A program made the translations under genes and the position numbers. From positions 1 to 52,172 of the forward strand of contig JAJQHY010000084.1 in NCBI GenBank assembly GCA_021199495.1: DNA of 52,172 nucleotides. Direction: 5' to 3'. Positions 8,275-17,168 of the stretch are shown piece after piece. The stretch is from Lachnospiraceae bacterium. Its GTDB lineage: Bacteria > Bacillota > Clostridia > Lachnospirales > Lachnospiraceae. The notes below the pieces were generated by a model. That model was given only the letters and a program-made list of their open reading frames with translations, was not told the origin of the DNA and made no database searches. How positions within the stretch are numbered: the first letter of the stretch is position 1; every line of letters starts with the position of its first letter.

Positions 8275-10350
8275 ATGAAGCAGAAGAATGAAAAACAGAA
8301 TGTGAAGCTGAGAGGAAAAATCAGACGGTATCTCCAGTTTTCTCTTTATCTTGGTATTCTTCTGGCGTTTGTTGATGTTCTGGTGTATCTGGTTGACGTC
8401 ACGGCCGGCGTGATTATTTCCGTCTATCTGCTGGGTTATTTTATTATCGTGGCCTGGCTGATGGCACATTACAGGCAGGTTTTCTTAAGGGAGCTGGTAG
8501 ATTTTGCCACCGCATACGGACAGCTCCAGGGCCAGCTTCTGCGGGAGTTTGATATTCCCTATGCGCTGCTGGATGAGCAGAACCGTTGTCTGTGGGCCAA
8601 CAATGCATTCAAGACGCTGGTGAATGTCAGCAATATTCGCAGCAAATCCATTACCCAGTTTTTTTCCATGATGACGAAGGACCGGATGCCGGGACACAAC
8701 GGCGAGGAAGACAGCACCTTTGAATTTACCTATCAGGAAAAGGAGTACCGGGTGCAGGCCACTCAGATTTTCATGGGAGATCTGCTGGATGAGAACGCGC
8801 TGCTTGGTGAGAGCGAGGAAGAAAGCTACGTTGTCGCGCTGTATTTCTACGATGAAACGGCTTTAAAATTCGCCCTGCGGGAGGTGGATGACCAGAGCGT
8901 GACTGTGGGCCTGATGTATCTGGATAATTATGACGAGGCTTTAGCGAGCATCGAGGAAGTGCGCCGCTCTCTTCTGATTGCCCTGATTGACAGAAAAATC
9001 AATAAATATGTTTCCTCTGTGGACGGTATCTGCCGGAAACTCGAGGATGATAAATACCTGGTGGTACTGCGTAAAAAATCCTTAAAGCAGCTGCAGGAAC
9101 GCAAATTTGATATTCTCGATGACGTTAAGACGGTCAGTATTGGCAATGACATGGCGGTGACCATGAGCATTGGTATCGGCTACGGCGGCATCACTTATGC
9201 ACAGTGCTATGGTTATGCGCAGAGCGCCATTGACCTGGCCTTAGCCCGCGGCGGTGACCAGGCCGTAGTCAGAAATAATAACGAGACACAGTATTTCGGC
9301 GGCAAGAGTCAGTCCATGGCCCGCAACAGCCGTGTGAAGGCGCGCGTGAAGGCACACGCTCTTAAAGAGCTCATTTACTCCAGAGAGCAGGTCATGATCA
9401 TGGGGCACAAAAACCCGGACGCGGACTGCTTCGGCGCCGCGGTCGGCGTTTACCGGATTGCCAGAGACTGTGACAAAAAGGCGTATATTGTGCTGGATGA
9501 TCCTCAGGGAAATTTAAACAGTGTTACAGGTATGTTTGCCGGCCAGCAGGACTATGAGGAGGATATGATGATCAGCTCCCGGGATGCGCTTGAGCTGATT
9601 ACCGCCAACACGGTTGTAGTTGTGGTGGATGTGAATAAGCCTGCGCTTACCGCCTGTCCGGAGCTTCTGCGGATATCGCAGACGATCGTCGTGATTGATC
9701 ATCACAGACAGGGCGTGGAGACCATTGAGAATCCGGCATTGTCCTACATAGAGTCCTATGCCTCCAGTGCCTGCGAGATGGTATCGGAGATTCTGCAGTA
9801 TGCGAGCGATAATTTAAAGCTGAGACCTGAGGAAGCGGACTGCATGTACGCCGGTATTGTCGTTGATACGAATAATTTTATGAATCAGGCTGGTGTGCGC
9901 ACCTTTGAAGCGGCCGCGTTCTTACGCAGAAACGGCGCGGATGTGACCAGAGTGCGCAAGCTTTTCAGAACCGATGCTGCGGATTACAAGGCGAAGGCGG
10001 AGGCCTCCAGCCAGGCACAGATTTACAGGAATTATTATGCGATTTCCTTCTGCTCGGCAGAGGAGGAGGGTATTTTAAATCCGACGGTGGTGGGAGCGCA
10101 GGTGGCCAATGAACTGCTCAGCATCAGCAGCGTCAAAGCCAGTTTCGTACTGACGCCGTTCCAGGGCAGAGTTTATATATCCGCCCGATCCATTGACGAG
10201 GTCAATGTTCAGGTGATCATGGAGAAAATGGGCGGCGGAGGCCATATGACAACCGCGGCCTGTCAGCTGGACGGTGTGACGGCGGCGGAGGCGGAAAGCG
10301 CCCTGAAACGGACGATTGATACGATGATTGAAGACGGGGATTTGAAATAA
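8275..10350 (+). CDS. gdpP: GdpP-type cyclic-di-AMP phosphodiesterase
   Basis: A 691-residue membrane phosphodiesterase expected to hydrolyse c-di-AMP, the messenger controlling potassium and wall homeostasis. Two N-terminal helices (about 25-65) are followed by a PAS-like region. Next is a degenerate GGDEF domain (GGDQ at 326-329) and then a DHH domain with HKNPDAD (378-384) and DHH (475-477). The DHHA1 domain has GGGGHM (653-658). These are the known catalytic and metal motifs of the family. I chose ATG 8275 because AAGGAG lies seven bases upstream and the protein then begins with a basic n-region before the helices. The frame is open 80 codons further up, but that part crosses the previous terminator and promoter. 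The order gdpP-rplI-dnaB is conserved in Firmicutes. Confidence 0.92.
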   Translation: MKQKNEKQNVKLRGKIRRYLQFSLYLGILLAFVDVLVYLVDVTAGVIISVYLLGYFIIVAWLMAHYRQVFLRELVDFATAYGQLQGQLLREFDIPYALLDEQNRCLWANNAFKTLVNVSNIRSKSITQFFSMMTKDRMPGHNGEEDSTFEFTYQEKEYRVQATQIFMGDLLDENALLGESEEESYVVALYFYDETALKFALREVDDQSVTVGLMYLDNYDEALASIEEVRRSLLIALIDRKINKYVSSVDGICRKLEDDKYLVVLRKKSLKQLQERKFDILDDVKTVSIGNDMAVTMSIGIGYGGITYAQCYGYAQSAIDLALARGGDQAVVRNNNETQYFGGKSQSMARNSRVKARVKAHALKELIYSREQVMIMGHKNPDADCFGAAVGVYRIARDCDKKAYIVLDDPQGNLNSVTGMFAGQQDYEEDMMISSRDALELITANTVVVVVDVNKPALTACPELLRISQTIVVIDHHRQGVETIENPALSYIESYASSACEMVSEILQYASDNLKLRPEEADCMYAGIVVDTNNFMNQAGVRTFEAAAFLRRNGADVTRVRKLFRTDAADYKAKAEASSQAQIYRNYYAISFCSAEEEGILNPTVVGAQVANELLSISSVKASFVLTPFQGRVYISARSIDEVNVQVIMEKMGGGGHMTTAACQLDGVTAAEAESALKRTIDTMIEDGDLK

Positions 10351-10371
10351 CAGGCGACTGTTCACAGCCGG

Positions 10372-10432
10372 CCTGGGATGGATAAGTCGTCACGTCAAAC
10401 GTGTTTGTAAGAGACGACTTATCCATCCCAGG
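10372..10432. repeat. Perfect 20-bp inverted repeat between gdpP and rplI
   Basis: The arms 10372-10391 and 10413-10432 are exact reverse complements (beginning CCTGGGATGG) with a 21-base loop. No T-run follows, so it is not a standard terminator. A short second hairpin, GACTGA-GAA-TCAGTC, follows at 10435-10449. Confidence 0.85.
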
Positions 10433-10457
10433 AAGACTGAGAATCAGTCGCTGCCCA

Positions 10458-10580
10458 CACATAAGCAAAAGGATGAGCTGCGGTTTTGAGCAGCGGTGCA
10501 AGACGTCCGGGGGACGTCTGTTATGCACCGACCGGAGTGAAACGAAGACCAGACGCGAAGCGGATGCTTTTGCGCATGTG
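10458..10580. repeat. Long imperfect composite hairpin upstream of rplI
   Basis: The outer arms 10458-10475 and 10563-10580 match at 14 of 18 positions. Inside, GGTGCA (10495-10500) pairs with TGCACC (10524-10529), and AGACGTCC (10501-10508) pairs with GGACGTCT (10512-10519). The right arm core GCTTTTGCGCATG recurs at about 19749-19761, which suggests a dispersed intergenic element. Confidence 0.55.
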
Positions 10581-10628
10581 CAGGGCAAGGCTGTGGATAC
10601 GATATATGATATACAGGGAGGATAAGCG

Positions 10629-11075
10629 ATGAAAGTGATTTTATTGCAGGATGAAAAAAAGCTTGGCAAAAAGGGAGACCTCGTGGAAGTAAACGATGGT
10701 TATGCCAGAAATTATATTTTACCGAAGAAAATCGGCATGGAAGCCAATGCCCGGAATATGAATGATTTGAAGCTGCGCAAAGCCAGTGAGGAAAAAAAGG
10801 CCAAGGAGCAGCTGGAGGCGGCGAAGGCGCTGGCGGCCGAGATCGCGAATAAAACTGTGACAGTATCCATGAAGGCGGGTGAGAACGGCAAAACCTTCGG
10901 CAGTATTTCCACAAAGGAAATTGCCGCCTCTTTAAAGAGCCAGCATGATATCGAAGTGGATAAAAAGAAGATTGTGCTTCCGGAGGCCATCAGAACCTTT
11001 GGTGTTTTTGAGGTGAGTGTGAAGCTGCATCCGCAGGTGACAGGTACGATCCGGGTAAAAGTAGAGGAAGCGTAG
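10629..11075 (+). CDS. rplI: 50S ribosomal protein L9
   Basis: A 148-residue protein of normal L9 length that binds 23S rRNA and stabilises the L1 stalk base. The N-terminal domain has the family pattern VILLQDEKKLGKKGD, then VNDGYARNYILP, around residues 3-32. A long basic connecting helix covers ~40-75, and the C-terminal domain has GKTFGSIS (about 90-97). The ATG lies after GGGAGG (10616-10621). The gene sits between gdpP and dnaB as in many Firmicutes. The 278 bases upstream are filled with inverted repeats rather than an obvious strong promoter, so it may be read through from gdpP. Confidence 0.96.
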   Translation: MKVILLQDEKKLGKKGDLVEVNDGYARNYILPKKIGMEANARNMNDLKLRKASEEKKAKEQLEAAKALAAEIANKTVTVSMKAGENGKTFGSISTKEIAASLKSQHDIEVDKKKIVLPEAIRTFGVFEVSVKLHPQVTGTIRVKVEEA

Positions 11076-11186
11076 GGCACAAAGCAATGGCATGATCTGC
11101 GGATAATGTTGAGATATCTTACGCAGTCAGGATGAGGGAATCTGAAAATCTGTCTACAGCGGTAATCACGCGGGAGGAGAGAGGGC

Positions 11187-12554
11187 ATGCCGGAAGTCAC
11201 GGAAGAAGCCATTTTAAAAAGGGTAATGCCTCATAATCTGGAGGCGGAGCAGTCGGTAATCGGCGCCATGCTCCTGGATCAGGACGCCATCTTAGAGGTG
11301 TCGGAGCTTCTGCACGAGGATGATTTTTACAGTAAGCAGTACGGAACGGTCTTTGCCGCCATGGTGGAGCTGTTTAATGAACGCAAGCCGGTCGATCTGG
11401 TCACGCTGCAGAACAGACTGCGGGAAAAGGGCGTGCCTCCGGAGGTCTCCGACCTGGCCTATATGAAGGACATCCTGACGTCCGTGCCGACCTCGGCAAA
11501 TGTGCGCCAGTACGCGACGATCGTGGCCGAGAAGGCAACTCTGCGCCGCCTGATCCGTGCGGCGGATGAGATTTCCGGCAGCTGTTACGCGGACAGGGAC
11601 AGTCTGGAGACGATTCTGGAGACGACGGAAAAACAGATTTTTGATATCTGTCAGAACGGTAATCTGGTGGACTTTGTGCCGATCCGCGAGGTGGTGGCCG
11701 AGGCCATGCGCAAGATTGAGATCGCGAGCCGCAACGGCGGCGCGGTCACGGGCATTCCTTCCGGGTTTGTGGACCTGGATTATAAGACGGCGGGTTTCCA
11801 TCCGGCGGAGCTCATTCTGATTGCCGCCCGTCCTTCCATGGGCAAGACTGCTTTTGTCCTGAATATCGCGCAGTATGTGGCGTTTAAAAAGAACGAGCCG
11901 CTGGCGATTTTTTCTCTGGAAATGAGTAAGGAACAGCTGATCAATCGTCTCTTTGCGTTGGAGGCGAAGGTGAACGCACAGAACCTGAGGACCGGTCAGC
12001 TGACTGACAGCGACTGGGAAAAGCTGGCTGAGACGGCCGGCATGATCGGGCGTTCGCGCATGATTATTGATGATACACCCGGCATCACGGTGGCAGAGCT
12101 TCGTTCCAAGTGTCGCAAATATAAACTGGAATATGGCCTTTCCATGGTGATCGTGGACTATCTGCAGCTGATGAGCGGCGGCGCGCATGTGGAGTCCAGG
12201 CAGCAGGAGATTTCGGAGATTTCCCGTTCCTTAAAAGCACTGGCCAGGGAGCTGGAGGTGCCGGTTTTAGCCTGTGCGCAGCTCTCCCGTGCACCGGAGC
12301 AGCGACCGGATCACAGACCGATGTTGTCCGACCTGCGTGAGTCCGGCTCCATTGAGCAGGACGCGGACGTGGTCATGTTCCTCTACAGGGATGAGTATTA
12401 TACGAAGGAAGAATGCAAAAAGCCGGGCGTGGCGGAGGTCATAGTGGCGAAGCAGAGAAACGGCCCGGTGGGTACGGTGGAGTTAGCGTGGCTGGGAGAG
12501 TACACGAAGTTCGCGAACCTGCAGAAACCAAGTTACGATTCACAGCCGACTTGA
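11187..12554 (+). CDS. dnaB: Replicative DNA helicase DnaB
   Basis: A 455-residue hexameric helicase that unwinds DNA at the replication fork. The N-terminal domain begins with the standard PHNLEAEQSVIGAMLLD stretch (about residues 14-30). The RecA-like motor has Walker A RPSMGKT (215-221), a Walker B region ending VDYLQLM, and the DLRESGSIEQDADVV segment near the C-terminus. No intein interrupts the Walker region. The start is ATG at 11187 with GGGAGGAGAG upstream. It follows rplI by 111 bases and is closed by a hairpin terminator. Confidence 0.97.
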   Translation: MPEVTEEAILKRVMPHNLEAEQSVIGAMLLDQDAILEVSELLHEDDFYSKQYGTVFAAMVELFNERKPVDLVTLQNRLREKGVPPEVSDLAYMKDILTSVPTSANVRQYATIVAEKATLRRLIRAADEISGSCYADRDSLETILETTEKQIFDICQNGNLVDFVPIREVVAEAMRKIEIASRNGGAVTGIPSGFVDLDYKTAGFHPAELILIAARPSMGKTAFVLNIAQYVAFKKNEPLAIFSLEMSKEQLINRLFALEAKVNAQNLRTGQLTDSDWEKLAETAGMIGRSRMIIDDTPGITVAELRSKCRKYKLEYGLSMVIVDYLQLMSGGAHVESRQQEISEISRSLKALARELEVPVLACAQLSRAPEQRPDHRPMLSDLRESGSIEQDADVVMFLYRDEYYTKEECKKPGVAEVIVAKQRNGPVGTVELAWLGEYTKFANLQKPSYDSQPT

Positions 12555-12574
12555 AAGAAATAAACAGCAACACA

Positions 12575-12610
12575 AAAGAGGGTCAGGAAATTCCTGTACT
12601 CTCTTTTTCT
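12575..12610 (+). terminator. Terminator after dnaB
   Basis: AAAGAGGGT-CAGGAA pairs with TTCCTG and then ACTCTCTTT (one bulge) and continues into a T-rich tail at 12601-12610. Confidence 0.75.
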
Positions 12611-12644
12611 TTATTATGAAATGATTCTGGGAGGAGCATAAATA

Positions 12645-13346
12645 ATGGAAGGATTCTATTCGGTCAGGGAAATGACGCGTAAGCTGGGTGTGGAGGCACA
12701 TATGCTGCGCTATTGGGAGAAGGAACTGAAGCTGGATATTCCGCGGGATGATAAGGGCCGCAGAATCTACGGGGAGGAGGAGGCCAGGCTTCTGACGATG
12801 GTCAGCGACTATAAAAAGGCAGGGAAACCGCTTAAGCTCATCCGGACGATGATTACATTGCCGGGGAGGGAGGAAGAGACCGGGCAGAAGGACGACCCGC
12901 GGAGAGAAGATACTCCGGCGCGGGAGGATGCCCCGCTGTGGGAGGAGAACCCGGCACGAAAGGATGGTTCATTGCGGAAGGAAGAAAACGGGGCTGAAGA
13001 GGAACCGGGGCAGGCGGTAATTGATTTCAGAAAAAGATGGGAACAGCCCGTGAAAGCGGGGCAGTTGACAGAGGCAGACGGTGGGAAGACATTCTCCGAC
13101 TCGCAGCGTCTTCAGGATCTTTTGAGCCGCATGGTCGCGCAGGCGGTGCAGGAGAGCACGGAAACGATGATTACAGAGATGAAAGAGAGCATTTTGAAGG
13201 AGCTGGATTATCAGTTCCGTCTGCAGGCGGAGCAGGAAGCGGAGCTTCACAGGGAGGTGCTGGAGGCGCAGGAGGAGCATTTTCAGAGGATGGATATTTT
13301 GCTGCGCAATAAAAGCAAAGGCCAGAGGAGAAAGTTGTTGAGGTAA
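12645..13346 (+). CDS. MerR-like DNA-binding protein with hexapeptide repeats and coiled coil
   Basis: A 233-residue protein. Residues ~5-70 form a MerR-type winged helix (SVREMTRKLGVEAHMLRYWE, then a wing with RIYGEEEA). The linker 86-115 is built of five degenerate six-residue units, such as RREDTP and AREDAP, encoded by 18-base units at 12900-12989. The C-terminal ~90 residues are strongly helical and charged, ending in a basic KSKGQRRKLLR. That is a coiled-coil or oligomerisation region rather than a drug-binding domain. The layout is reminiscent of RacA-like chromosome-anchoring or divisome-associated MerR proteins, but no target can be assigned. It starts after GGGAGGAGC at a good distance. 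Confidence 0.7.
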   Translation: MEGFYSVREMTRKLGVEAHMLRYWEKELKLDIPRDDKGRRIYGEEEARLLTMVSDYKKAGKPLKLIRTMITLPGREEETGQKDDPRREDTPAREDAPLWEENPARKDGSLRKEENGAEEEPGQAVIDFRKRWEQPVKAGQLTEADGGKTFSDSQRLQDLLSRMVAQAVQESTETMITEMKESILKELDYQFRLQAEQEAELHREVLEAQEEHFQRMDILLRNKSKGQRRKLLR

Positions 13347-13576
13347 CGCTGTCCGGCTGCCTTTCAGTAATCTGTTTACGTCATACTTGACAAGTTTTTG
13401 CGGAAATGTTACGGTAACTTCATGTTTGCCAACAGACAAATACGCTTGCGCGAAACGACCGGCGTATGACGAATATCCCGGGCGACACAACGCAATTGCC
13501 ACAAGACGAATACGGATGATGAAGCGCATCTGCGATGGCTGCAGGTGTGTGAATATGCGGAGGAACCTTAAAAAGA

Positions 13577-15442
13577 ATGAGTACAAAGCTTCAGAAGCTT
13601 TTCAACGGAAAATATATATTCTGGATCGGCCTGGCCGTCGTTGGCTTGTCGTTTATTCCCTATCTGATTCTGGGAACAGGTTCTTATGTTATTTATTATG
13701 AACAGCTGGATTGGGGACTGCCAATCTACATTTACCGGGCAAAGTATCTTTTCTCCGGCAGTGATATCATCCCCGAATTTTTAAATGGGGCCAGTAAGCT
13801 TACCATGGTAGCGCCTGCGCCTGCTTATGTGCTTGTTTTCAGGGTTTTGCCGGCATTCTGCGCATACCTTTTTATTTTGTTTTTTCAGGAGATTGTTTCT
13901 TATGTTGGAATGTATCTGTTGCTTGGCAGATTTGTTACGCATGGCACAGTGAGAGTGCTGGTATCTCTGATGTTTGCGTTTCTGCCGGTAATCCCTGTCC
14001 TGGGTCTGGCAATTATGGGTGTGCCTCTTGTAGCATGGTCGATCTGGAATCTTTATGAAGGGAAAAATCTTCGTCTGTCAGTTCTCTGCACCGTACTTTT
14101 CACGGCGTGCTCTTCCCTTGTTCTTGGCGGCTATGCCATACTGATGGTCTGGGCCATATTGATTTTATACACATTTCTCAGGAAACGGAAGGCGCATCCT
14201 CTCTTTTATATCTCGTTTGCTATTATGATACTGGAATATCTGGTCTTCAATGCCCGGCTGATTATGCAGATGCTTGGGATCGGAGACAGTTATATTTCCC
14301 ATAGAGCAGGCATGGAGATTGAGGCGGAAGAGTTCTGGTCCTATCTGAAATATATTCTGCTTTATAATGACAATGCTGCGACTGATCTTCACAGGTATTG
14401 GATACCGGTGGTTGCGTTGACAGTCTGCTTTTGCCTGTTGCGTTATCACAGTGCTCGGGAGGAGGAAAAACATCGGGCACGGCAGCTCTTGGCGATTGTT
14501 TTGTTTATGTCTGGCCTGTATTTTTTCGCTGCACTCTGGAATATGGAGCCGGTAGTGGTACTGCGGGAGAAGCTGGGTGGCCTGGGCTCTTTTCAGGCAA
14601 CACGCGTAATCTGGCTGACGCCTGCCTGCTGGTATTTTGCTCTGGCAGTGTCCGTGGATTACTGGTTGAGTTACATTCTGAATATGACGAAGGTATCCGG
14701 AATACCGGCTTCAGGAACATTGACATCCGGGGCACTGGTTTCAGGAACTTCGGCTTCAGGGGAGCAAAGGAAAACGGATGGGTGCGTCGTGCCAGACAGA
14801 CCGCGCATACAGCGCCTTCTGACAATTGAAAAAAATTTGATGGCATTGATTATTTATGCAGGGCTGTGTGCCGCCTTCCTGCTGGTATTAAAAAATAATC
14901 AGATCAAGGAGAATATTCAGCTTCTGAGAAATCCGGATTATCATGTGATTACTTATGAAGATTATTACGCGCTTGATGTGATGGACTTGGTGGAGGAATA
15001 TATCCGGGACGAGCTGGGGATGGAAATGGAGGAATACAGGGTAATCAGCCTGGGAATTGATCCCGCTGCAGCACTGGTGCATGGCTTTTATTGTATGGAT
15101 GGCTATTCCAATAACTACGATCTGGAATATAAAAATCTGTTCCGTACGTTCATGGCGACGGAGTTGGAGCGGAACGAGTATATCCGGAGTTATTATGATG
15201 ACTGGGGAAACCGGGTGTACCTGTTCACTGCGGAGCTGACTACCTATGTGAACGTGGAAAAGGACTCCTTCTGGTTCAATGACCTGCAGATTGATACGGC
15301 TGCGATTAAGGATGCAGGCTGTGATTTTATTTTCTCCGCGGCCTATGTGGTGAATGCAGAGGAACTGAACATGGAGCTTTTAGCGACATTTGAGACAGAG
15401 GAGAGTTATTACAGGATTTATCTGTACCGGATTGCAGATTGA
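13577..15442 (+). CDS. Large polytopic membrane protein (possibly DUF6044/YkoS-like), function unknown
   Basis: A 621-residue protein with about ten hydrophobic segments through residue ~440, then a soluble C-terminal domain of about 180 residues rich in acidic and aromatic residues. The first extracytoplasmic loop contains YYEQLDWGLPIYIYRAKYLF and FLNGASKLTMVAPAPA. I associate this pattern with the DUF6044 (YkoS-like) putative membrane-enzyme family, but only weakly. The overall layout resembles GT-C glycosyltransferases. Residues 373-397 are five pentapeptide units of the form xSGxx (VSGIP, ASGTL, TSGAL, VSGTS, ASGEQ). The start at 13577 has GGAGGAA upstream at 11 bases. It converges on the ferredoxin gene and shares a bidirectional terminator with it. 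Confidence 0.6.
   Translation: MSTKLQKLFNGKYIFWIGLAVVGLSFIPYLILGTGSYVIYYEQLDWGLPIYIYRAKYLFSGSDIIPEFLNGASKLTMVAPAPAYVLVFRVLPAFCAYLFILFFQEIVSYVGMYLLLGRFVTHGTVRVLVSLMFAFLPVIPVLGLAIMGVPLVAWSIWNLYEGKNLRLSVLCTVLFTACSSLVLGGYAILMVWAILILYTFLRKRKAHPLFYISFAIMILEYLVFNARLIMQMLGIGDSYISHRAGMEIEAEEFWSYLKYILLYNDNAATDLHRYWIPVVALTVCFCLLRYHSAREEEKHRARQLLAIVLFMSGLYFFAALWNMEPVVVLREKLGGLGSFQATRVIWLTPACWYFALAVSVDYWLSYILNMTKVSGIPASGTLTSGALVSGTSASGEQRKTDGCVVPDRPRIQRLLTIEKNLMALIIYAGLCAAFLLVLKNNQIKENIQLLRNPDYHVITYEDYYALDVMDLVEEYIRDELGMEMEEYRVISLGIDPAAALVHGFYCMDGYSNNYDLEYKNLFRTFMATELERNEYIRSYYDDWGNRVYLFTAELTTYVNVEKDSFWFNDLQIDTAAIKDAGCDFIFSAAYVVNAEELNMELLATFETEESYYRIYLYRIAD
14693..14767 (+). repeat. Five 15-bp in-frame repeats (xSGxx pentapeptide)
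   Basis: Each unit encodes an xSGxx pentapeptide, with TCCGG or TCAGG at the SG codons. The tract lies in a hydrophilic loop of the membrane protein, so changes in unit number would keep the reading frame. Confidence 0.8.
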
Positions 15443-15532
15443 AGTGTATAGCTGCCGGGGCAGAGAGCGGTGAAATCGGCGGTATCTGATGGTGCGGCTT
15501 TAGCAAATGCCCTTGAAAGGCAAAGAGCGGAT

Positions 15533-15586
15533 AAAGAAAACAGGCACTGCCAGGAAATACAATTCCGGACAGTGCCTGTTTTCTTT
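15533..15586. terminator. Bidirectional terminator between convergent genes
   Basis: The exact 17-base arms 15533-15549 (AAAGAAAACAGGCACTG) and 15570-15586 flank a loop that can itself pair. A/T-rich ends on both sides allow termination of the membrane-protein gene (+) and the ferredoxin gene (-). Confidence 0.9.
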
Positions 15587-15602
15587 CTGTTTATGTAGCT
15601 TA

Positions 15603-15773
15603 TTACTCCTCGCTCGGAGCGCCGACAGGGCAAACGCCTGCGCAGCAGCCACAGCTGATGCATACAGATGCATCGATTTCATACTTGCTGCCATTGTCGC
15701 TGATCGCGCCGACGGGGCATGCGCCCGCGCACGCACCGCAGGAAATGCAGCTGTCGCTGATAACATATGCCAT
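15603..15773 (-). CDS. Clostridial-type 2[4Fe-4S] ferredoxin
   Basis: A 56-residue electron carrier with two CxxCxxCxxxCP motifs: C9, C12, C15, C19 and C38, C41, C44, C48, with an extra C43. The internal two-fold symmetry is typical of clostridial ferredoxins, which shuttle low-potential electrons in the cytoplasm. I chose ATG 15773 because GGAGGG lies seven bases upstream; the frame extends five codons further without need. It sits just downstream of pflA, though with 230 bases between. A role in supplying electrons for the radical-SAM activase is possible but not shown. Confidence 0.95.
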   Translation of the reverse strand: MAYVISDSCISCGACAGACPVGAISDNGSKYEIDASVCISCGCCAGVCPVGAPSEE

Positions 15774-16002
15774 AACAAATCCCTCCATTTAATAACTCTG
15801 TTGATGTATCGTTGCCGTCCGGGGCTGACCTGAACGGATACCGTCATGCAGGCTTCACCGTGCATCTTTGACGCATCGTGCTTTGTCTGCGGCCACTCCC
15901 AAACAGCAACATTGTAATATAAGTTGTGCCAAAAAACAAGACTGAAATCCTTAAAATACGTCAACTTGGACGAAATTTTGAAAAAAATCAGTTAGCAAAG
16001 GC

Positions 16003-16776
16003 TTACTTCACTTCTGCCGTAATTCCCAGCTCTTTCCGCTTGTCTTTGATACCGTTTAAGATAATCTGCTTTAATTCAATCGCTTCCTTCTGGCTCATGG
16101 CAGGAATATCTTTTAATTTATAATCCACCCCCAGCTTTTCATACTTTACCTTACCCATGGTGTGGTAGGGGAGGACGTCGAGCGCCTTCAGGTTGTGGAA
16201 CGGTGCCAGGAACTGTCCAAGCTGGTAGAGATATTTCGGGTCATCGGTGATGGTAGGCACCACCACATGGCGGATCCACATATCCACGCCGCGGTCGTCC
16301 AGATATTTCGCAAAGGCCAGAATCCCGTCGTTGGGCTGGGTAGTCAGCTCTTTGTGCTTTTCGGGGTCAATGTGCTTAATATCCAGCATGACCAGGTCGG
16401 TCAGCTTCATCAGGCGATCCAGCTTTTCGATCAGGGCGGTATTCTCCGGCCTGAAAACGATGCCGGAGGTGTCGATACAGGTGTGGATGTTTTTCTCCTT
16501 GGCCAGTGTGAAGAGGTCGATCAGGAAATCCACCTGCAACAGGGGCTCTCCGCCGGTGACGGTAAGGCCGCCGTGGGTGTAAAAGGGAGCGTTGCGCTCG
16601 TATTGCTCAATGATATAGGAAGGCTCCATCAGCTTTCCGGCATTGATCTCCCAGGTGTCCGGGTTGTGGCAGTAGGCGCACCGCATGGGGCAGCCCTGCA
16701 CAAAAACCACATAGCGGGTGCCGGGTCCGTCTACGGTGCCGAAGCTTTCCAGTGAATGAATTCTTCCTTTTGTCAT
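16003..16776 (-). CDS. pflA: Pyruvate formate-lyase activating enzyme (radical SAM)
   Basis: A 257-residue radical-SAM activase that abstracts a hydrogen from the glycine of PFL to make the glycyl radical. The cluster motif is C29-C33-C36 (GCPMRCAYCHNPDTW), at the same residue numbers as the classical enzyme. The early GTVDGPGTRYVVF segment and the GGEPLLQ SAM-binding strand are also present. ATG 16776 has AAGGAG ten bases upstream; the 21 codons above it carry no family signature. It follows the PFL gene cluster on the same strand but beyond a strong hairpin, so it may be expressed at a lower level than the lyase. Confidence 0.96.
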   Translation of the reverse strand: MTKGRIHSLESFGTVDGPGTRYVVFVQGCPMRCAYCHNPDTWEINAGKLMEPSYIIEQYERNAPFYTHGGLTVTGGEPLLQVDFLIDLFTLAKEKNIHTCIDTSGIVFRPENTALIEKLDRLMKLTDLVMLDIKHIDPEKHKELTTQPNDGILAFAKYLDDRGVDMWIRHVVVPTITDDPKYLYQLGQFLAPFHNLKALDVLPYHTMGKVKYEKLGVDYKLKDIPAMSQKEAIELKQIILNGIKDKRKELGITAEVK

Positions 16777-16817
16777 GGTGAATTTACTCCTTGTTTCATC
16801 TTTCCTAGGGTGTGAAA

Positions 16818-16846
16818 AGAAGCGGTGGCAGTGAGCCACCGCTTCT
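16818..16846 (-). terminator. Terminator between the PFL radical-domain gene and pflA
   Basis: AGAAGCGGTGGC (16818-16829) pairs exactly with 16835-16846 around a five-base loop. Read on the minus strand it ends in TTCTTTTC. It would end or attenuate the PFL transcript before pflA. Confidence 0.8.
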
Positions 16847-16880
16847 GATTGTCCTGCTTGCTATGAAAGCCGTCGGGCGA

Positions 16881-17123
16881 TTAAAGAGACTCGTGGAACG
16901 TACGGGAGATGACATCCGCCTGCTGCTCCGGGGTAAGCTTGATGAAGTTTACTGCGTAACCGGAAACACGGATGGTCAGCTGAGGATAGTTCTCCGGGTG
17001 CTTCTGCGCATCCAGAAGTGTCTCTCTGTTTAAAACATTCACGTTGAGGTGATGTCCGCCTTCAGTTGCATAGCCGTCTAATAATGATACCAGGTTGTCA
17101 ACCTGTGCTGCACTTGCTGCCAT
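16881..17123 (-). CDS. grcA: Stand-alone glycyl-radical domain of pyruvate formate-lyase (GrcA/YfiD-like)
   Basis: An 80-residue protein equivalent to the last ~75 residues of a normal PFL. It contains NLVSLLDGY, then [18 protein letters not shown], then [15 protein letters not shown], with the radical glycine at G55. It ends SRTFHESL like full-length lyases. In E. coli GrcA is a spare part added to an intact PFL. Here the PFL gene upstream stops before this region, so this small protein should be an essential subunit rather than a repair part. It has its own AGGAGG site nine bases before ATG 17123. It is the third gene of the pfl cluster on the minus strand, followed by a terminator. Annotators might label it grcA; 'PFL small subunit' is a better description. 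Confidence 0.93.
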   Translation of the reverse strand: MAASAAQVDNLVSLLDGYATEGGHHLNVNVLNRETLLDAQKHPENYPQLTIRVSGYAVNFIKLTPEQQADVISRTFHESL

Positions 17124-17168
17124 AATAGTATTCCTCCTGTCATATTTTTTATGCTGTTTAACGGACGA

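Noticed and set aside
11292-12188. A 298-codon minus-strand frame inside dnaB
   Set aside because: Shadow of dnaB with histidine/arginine-rich composition and no start signal.
16881-17123. Reading the 80-residue gene as a spare GrcA accompanying an intact PFL
   Set aside because: The only PFL gene in the window lacks the radical domain, so the small gene supplies a missing part rather than a duplicate.
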